Positions 62,151 through 64,000 of a stretch of DNA of 64,000 nt are shown here, in pieces. Source of the DNA: Streptomyces pyxinicus (GTDB lineage Bacteria > Actinomycetota > Actinomycetes > Streptomycetales > Streptomycetaceae); contig NZ_JANUGP010000002.1 of the NCBI RefSeq assembly GCF_024753135.1, positions 496,001 through 560,000 of the forward strand, given 5' to 3'. Position numbers and translations under genes: made by a program. Below the pieces are notes generated by a model. It was not told the DNA's origin. It worked only from the letters and a program-made list of their open reading frames with translations, and did no database searches. Each line of letters opens with the position of its first letter. Position 1 is the stretch's first letter.

Positions 62151-62459
62151 ATGCTCTTTGCGGCCGACAAGGGAGACATCAACACCATCATCGGCGGGAT
62201 CGCTCCGGACTGGGGCCCCTTCGGCAGCCTGGGCAACGAGGCCAAGGTGATGATCGAGGTGGTCATGGCCGTGGCCATCCTGCTCTGCCTGGGCCTCGCG
62301 GTCTGGGGCGCGGCCAAGCAGCGCATCGGCGCCACGGCCCTGCGGGACACCTTCAGCGCGGAACAGGGCAAGGGCCTGATCATCGCCGGCCTCACCGGCG
62401 TCTTCATCATCGGCTCCCTCGGCACCCTGTTCACCATCGTGTACGGCATGGCGGTCTGA
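62151..62459 (+). CDS. small two-helix membrane protein of secretion-like cluster
   Basis: 102-residue protein with two transmembrane helices (VMIEVVMAVAILLCLGLAVWGAA about 38-60; LIIAGLTGVFIIGSLGTLFTIVYG about 77-100). The size and pair of helices resemble VirB2-like or PrgI-type small proteins of Gram-positive type IV systems, but I cannot assign a family. GTG 62142 is an alternative start. The two genes that follow are in the same direction and probably in its operon. Confidence 0.82.
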   Translation: MLFAADKGDINTIIGGIAPDWGPFGSLGNEAKVMIEVVMAVAILLCLGLAVWGAAKQRIGATALRDTFSAEQGKGLIIAGLTGVFIIGSLGTLFTIVYGMAV

Positions 62460-62578
62460 CCCCCCGCTCCCATCGACTGAGGTTGCGTCTCCCTGATGCC
62501 GAGTCACCCCACCGCGCCCGCGCGGCAACCAGCACGGCTACCGTCATACGTCCACGAGGCGAAGGGACGGTACGCGGC

Positions 62579-63406
62579 ATGACTCCCGGAGACGACCAGA
62601 GCCCCGGCTACGGCGACACGGGCCACACCCGCACCCGCCTCCCCGACCCCGACCCCTACGGCGGCGCCCCCCGCCGCACCCCCCGCCGCTCCTCCTCCCG
62701 CGGCCTGGTCACGGTGGTCGGCGTGGTCGTCCTGCTGATCGCGGCAATCGCCTTCGCGAACCGGGACAACGACAAGACCGCCGACGACTCGACGGCCGGT
62801 CCCACCCGCCCGAGCACCGCCGCGACAGCCCCCACCGGCACCAAGCCGGTAACCACCACCACATCCAACATCCCCACCGGCTACGCCCACACGGAACAGG
62901 GCGCACAGAGCGCCGCGGCGAACTACGCGGTGGCGCTGGGGTCGGCGGAGATGTTCACCCGGGCCACACGCGATGCGATCGTGCAGACCGTCATCACCCC
63001 CTCACGTGTGCCGAGTTCCAAGGCCGCGTTCGACAAGGCCTACACCCCGGCCTTCAGCAAGAGCCTCGGGCTGAAGGACGACGGCACCGCGCCGACGGGC
63101 TACACGTTCGTCTCTCGCACGACCCCGATCGGGACCAAAGTCACCGAATCCACCAGCGACACGGCCACGGTCGAGGTCTGGTGCAGCGGTCTCCTGGGGC
63201 TCACGGGCGAGAAGTCCACCAACCCGGTCACCAACAGCTGGTTCACCATCACCATGCGACTCGAATGGGCATCCGGCGACTGGAAGATCGTCACCCACTC
63301 CCAGAAGGACGGCCCGGCGCCCCTTCCCGGTGACGACAAGGCCGCAGACTCCCAAGAGATCTCGAAGGCCGTCAACGAGTACGGAGGGTTCAGCTATGCC
63401 CGCTAA
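62579..63406 (+). CDS. membrane-anchored hypothetical protein of the cluster
   Basis: 275-residue protein: polar N-terminus, one transmembrane anchor (GLVTVVGVVVLLIAAIAFA, about 41-59), a Thr/Pro-rich linker, and an extracytoplasmic domain of about 170 residues (GYAHTEQGAQSAAANYAVALGS, TATVEVWCSGLLGLTGEKS, WFTITMRLEWASGDWKIV). The domain pattern (two helices then a curved sheet) resembles the TcpC/VirB8-like fold, but this is a visual guess. It overlaps the next gene by 11 bases. Confidence 0.82.
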   Translation: MTPGDDQSPGYGDTGHTRTRLPDPDPYGGAPRRTPRRSSSRGLVTVVGVVVLLIAAIAFANRDNDKTADDSTAGPTRPSTAATAPTGTKPVTTTTSNIPTGYAHTEQGAQSAAANYAVALGSAEMFTRATRDAIVQTVITPSRVPSSKAAFDKAYTPAFSKSLGLKDDGTAPTGYTFVSRTTPIGTKVTESTSDTATVEVWCSGLLGLTGEKSTNPVTNSWFTITMRLEWASGDWKIVTHSQKDGPAPLPGDDKAADSQEISKAVNEYGGFSYAR

Positions 63407-64000
63407 TCGCCGCGTACTCGGCCTGGCCGCCACGGTCACGGCCCTTCAGACGGCAGCCGTCCTCATGGCCGCGCGTGCCTTCGCCGCACCCACCCCCACG
63501 CCGTCGCCCTCCAAGAGCAGCGACGCCTGTGATCTGATCCACGGCGCCGCACGGGACCTCTGCGAAAAAGACAACGGCTCCTCCGGCGGATCCTCCGGCA
63601 TCTCCCCCAAGAACCCCCTCGGCAGCACCCTCGACCCCCTCGACTCCCTGGCCAAGGGGTGTGCCGATGCCGCCTCCTGGACCATCGGGAAGCTCAGTCA
63701 CGCCGTCAAGGAAACCGCCAACGTCGACTTCACCAACTCGAAGTTCCTCCAGCAGTACGCCGTCGTATTCGCCGCGTCCACGATCCTGACGCTGCTGCTG
63801 TGGCTGCTGGCCGTGGCCAAGCGGGCGGTGCGCGGGGTGCCGTTGACCACCGCGATCTCGGAGGCCGTCGGCTTCCTCTGGCTGACCGTGCTGGCCTCCG
63901 CCTTCACGCCCCTCATCCTCTACACGGTCGTCTCGGCCACCGACGGCGTCACCGACGTCCTCGCCAAGGCCACCGGCGACCAGACCGACACGTTCTTCGG
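63396..64000 (+). CDS. exported multi-pass membrane protein (3' end outside window)
   Basis: First 201 codons of an open frame from ATG 63396, with GGAGGG upstream. It has a signal peptide (ALQTAAVLMAARAFA), an extracytoplasmic Ser/Pro-rich segment with Cys pairs (ACDLIHGAARDLC, KGCADAAS), then at least two transmembrane helices (VVFAASTILTLLLWLLAVA, AVGFLWLTVLASAFTPLILYTVV). The layout resembles TrbL/VirB6-like polytopic components of type IV systems. The run off the window edge prevents a firm call. Confidence 0.8.
   Translation, partial: MPANRRVLGLAATVTALQTAAVLMAARAFAAPTPTPSPSKSSDACDLIHGAARDLCEKDNGSSGGSSGISPKNPLGSTLDPLDSLAKGCADAASWTIGKLSHAVKETANVDFTNSKFLQQYAVVFAASTILTLLLWLLAVAKRAVRGVPLTTAISEAVGFLWLTVLASAFTPLILYTVVSATDGVTDVLAKATGDQTDTFF

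Noticed and set aside
58213..64000. Integrative conjugative element
   Set aside because: No integrase, excisionase, tRNA attachment site or replication gene in the window; the cluster also appears chromosomally conserved.

Overview
The window is a very GC-rich, gene-dense stretch of actinobacterial chromosome. Codon use (almost only G or C in third positions), GTG starts, leaderless-looking promoters and the gene set (glnR, mshD, rsiG, DUF397 proteins, pstSCAB, a Nur-like Fur protein) point to Streptomyces. From memory, the order pst, pit, csoR, ppk, mshD, 5'-nucleotidase, two-component pair, LacI, glnR, rhodanese, nur-like gene matches a conserved central block of the Streptomyces coelicolor chromosome. 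No tRNA, rRNA, CRISPR array, integrase or intact insertion sequence was seen.

1-7.5 kb: a DrrAB-like drug exporter and a stand-alone UvrA-like (DrrC-type) ATPase, then on the minus strand a HAD-type pseudogene cut by an IS481-family relic, an RraA-like protein and a HelD-like RNA polymerase-associated ATPase. 7.5-16 kb: a TetR regulator, a fused double phosphotransferase, a HAD hydrolase with two paralogous GntR regulators, a short-repeat patch, an Eis-like acetyltransferase, the sporulation anti-sigma factor RsiG and D-Tyr-tRNA deacylase. 16-27 kb: a small-protein operon, a sulfurtransferase operon preceded by a cysteine-type leader peptide, a WhiJ-like XRE/DUF5753 regulator with two DUF397 genes (one produced by a recent tandem duplication), gcvH, nitrobindin-like, Fur/Nur and YgfZ genes, and a TetR-controlled oxidoreductase beside a relic of a second XRE/DUF397 locus. 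27-39 kb: a membrane protein with MoaD, a hydrolase, glnR, LacI, an HtrA-like protease with an OmpR-type two-component system, a secreted 5'-nucleotidase and mshD. 39-54 kb: a YtrA-type regulator with its ABC exporter, then a phosphate block: ppk-CHAD-Nudix, PhoU-like/Pit and pstSCAB with a clear four-unit PHO box. CsoR with its operator lies between them. 54-64 kb: a Tat-exported FAD oxidase, a 1.27-kb gene-free repeat field, PAP2 phosphatase, a transglycosylase/NlpC hydrolase, a trypsin-like protease, an SDR/TetR pair, and the start of a membrane-protein cluster resembling type IV secretion or conjugation components.

Functional themes are phosphate and polyphosphate economy (PHO box, pst, pit, ppk, nucleotidase), nitrogen and sulfur control (glnR, leader peptide, rhodanese), development (rsiG, WhiJ/DUF397 module) and envelope or drug stress. 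The most interesting unexplained signals are a GGAATTTG-type element shared by the promoter of the XRE/DUF5753 gene and that of a small-protein operon 4 kb away, the duplication history of the XRE/DUF397 module, a palindrome shared by the GntR paralogues, and the repeat fields at 13.4 kb and 56-57.3 kb.
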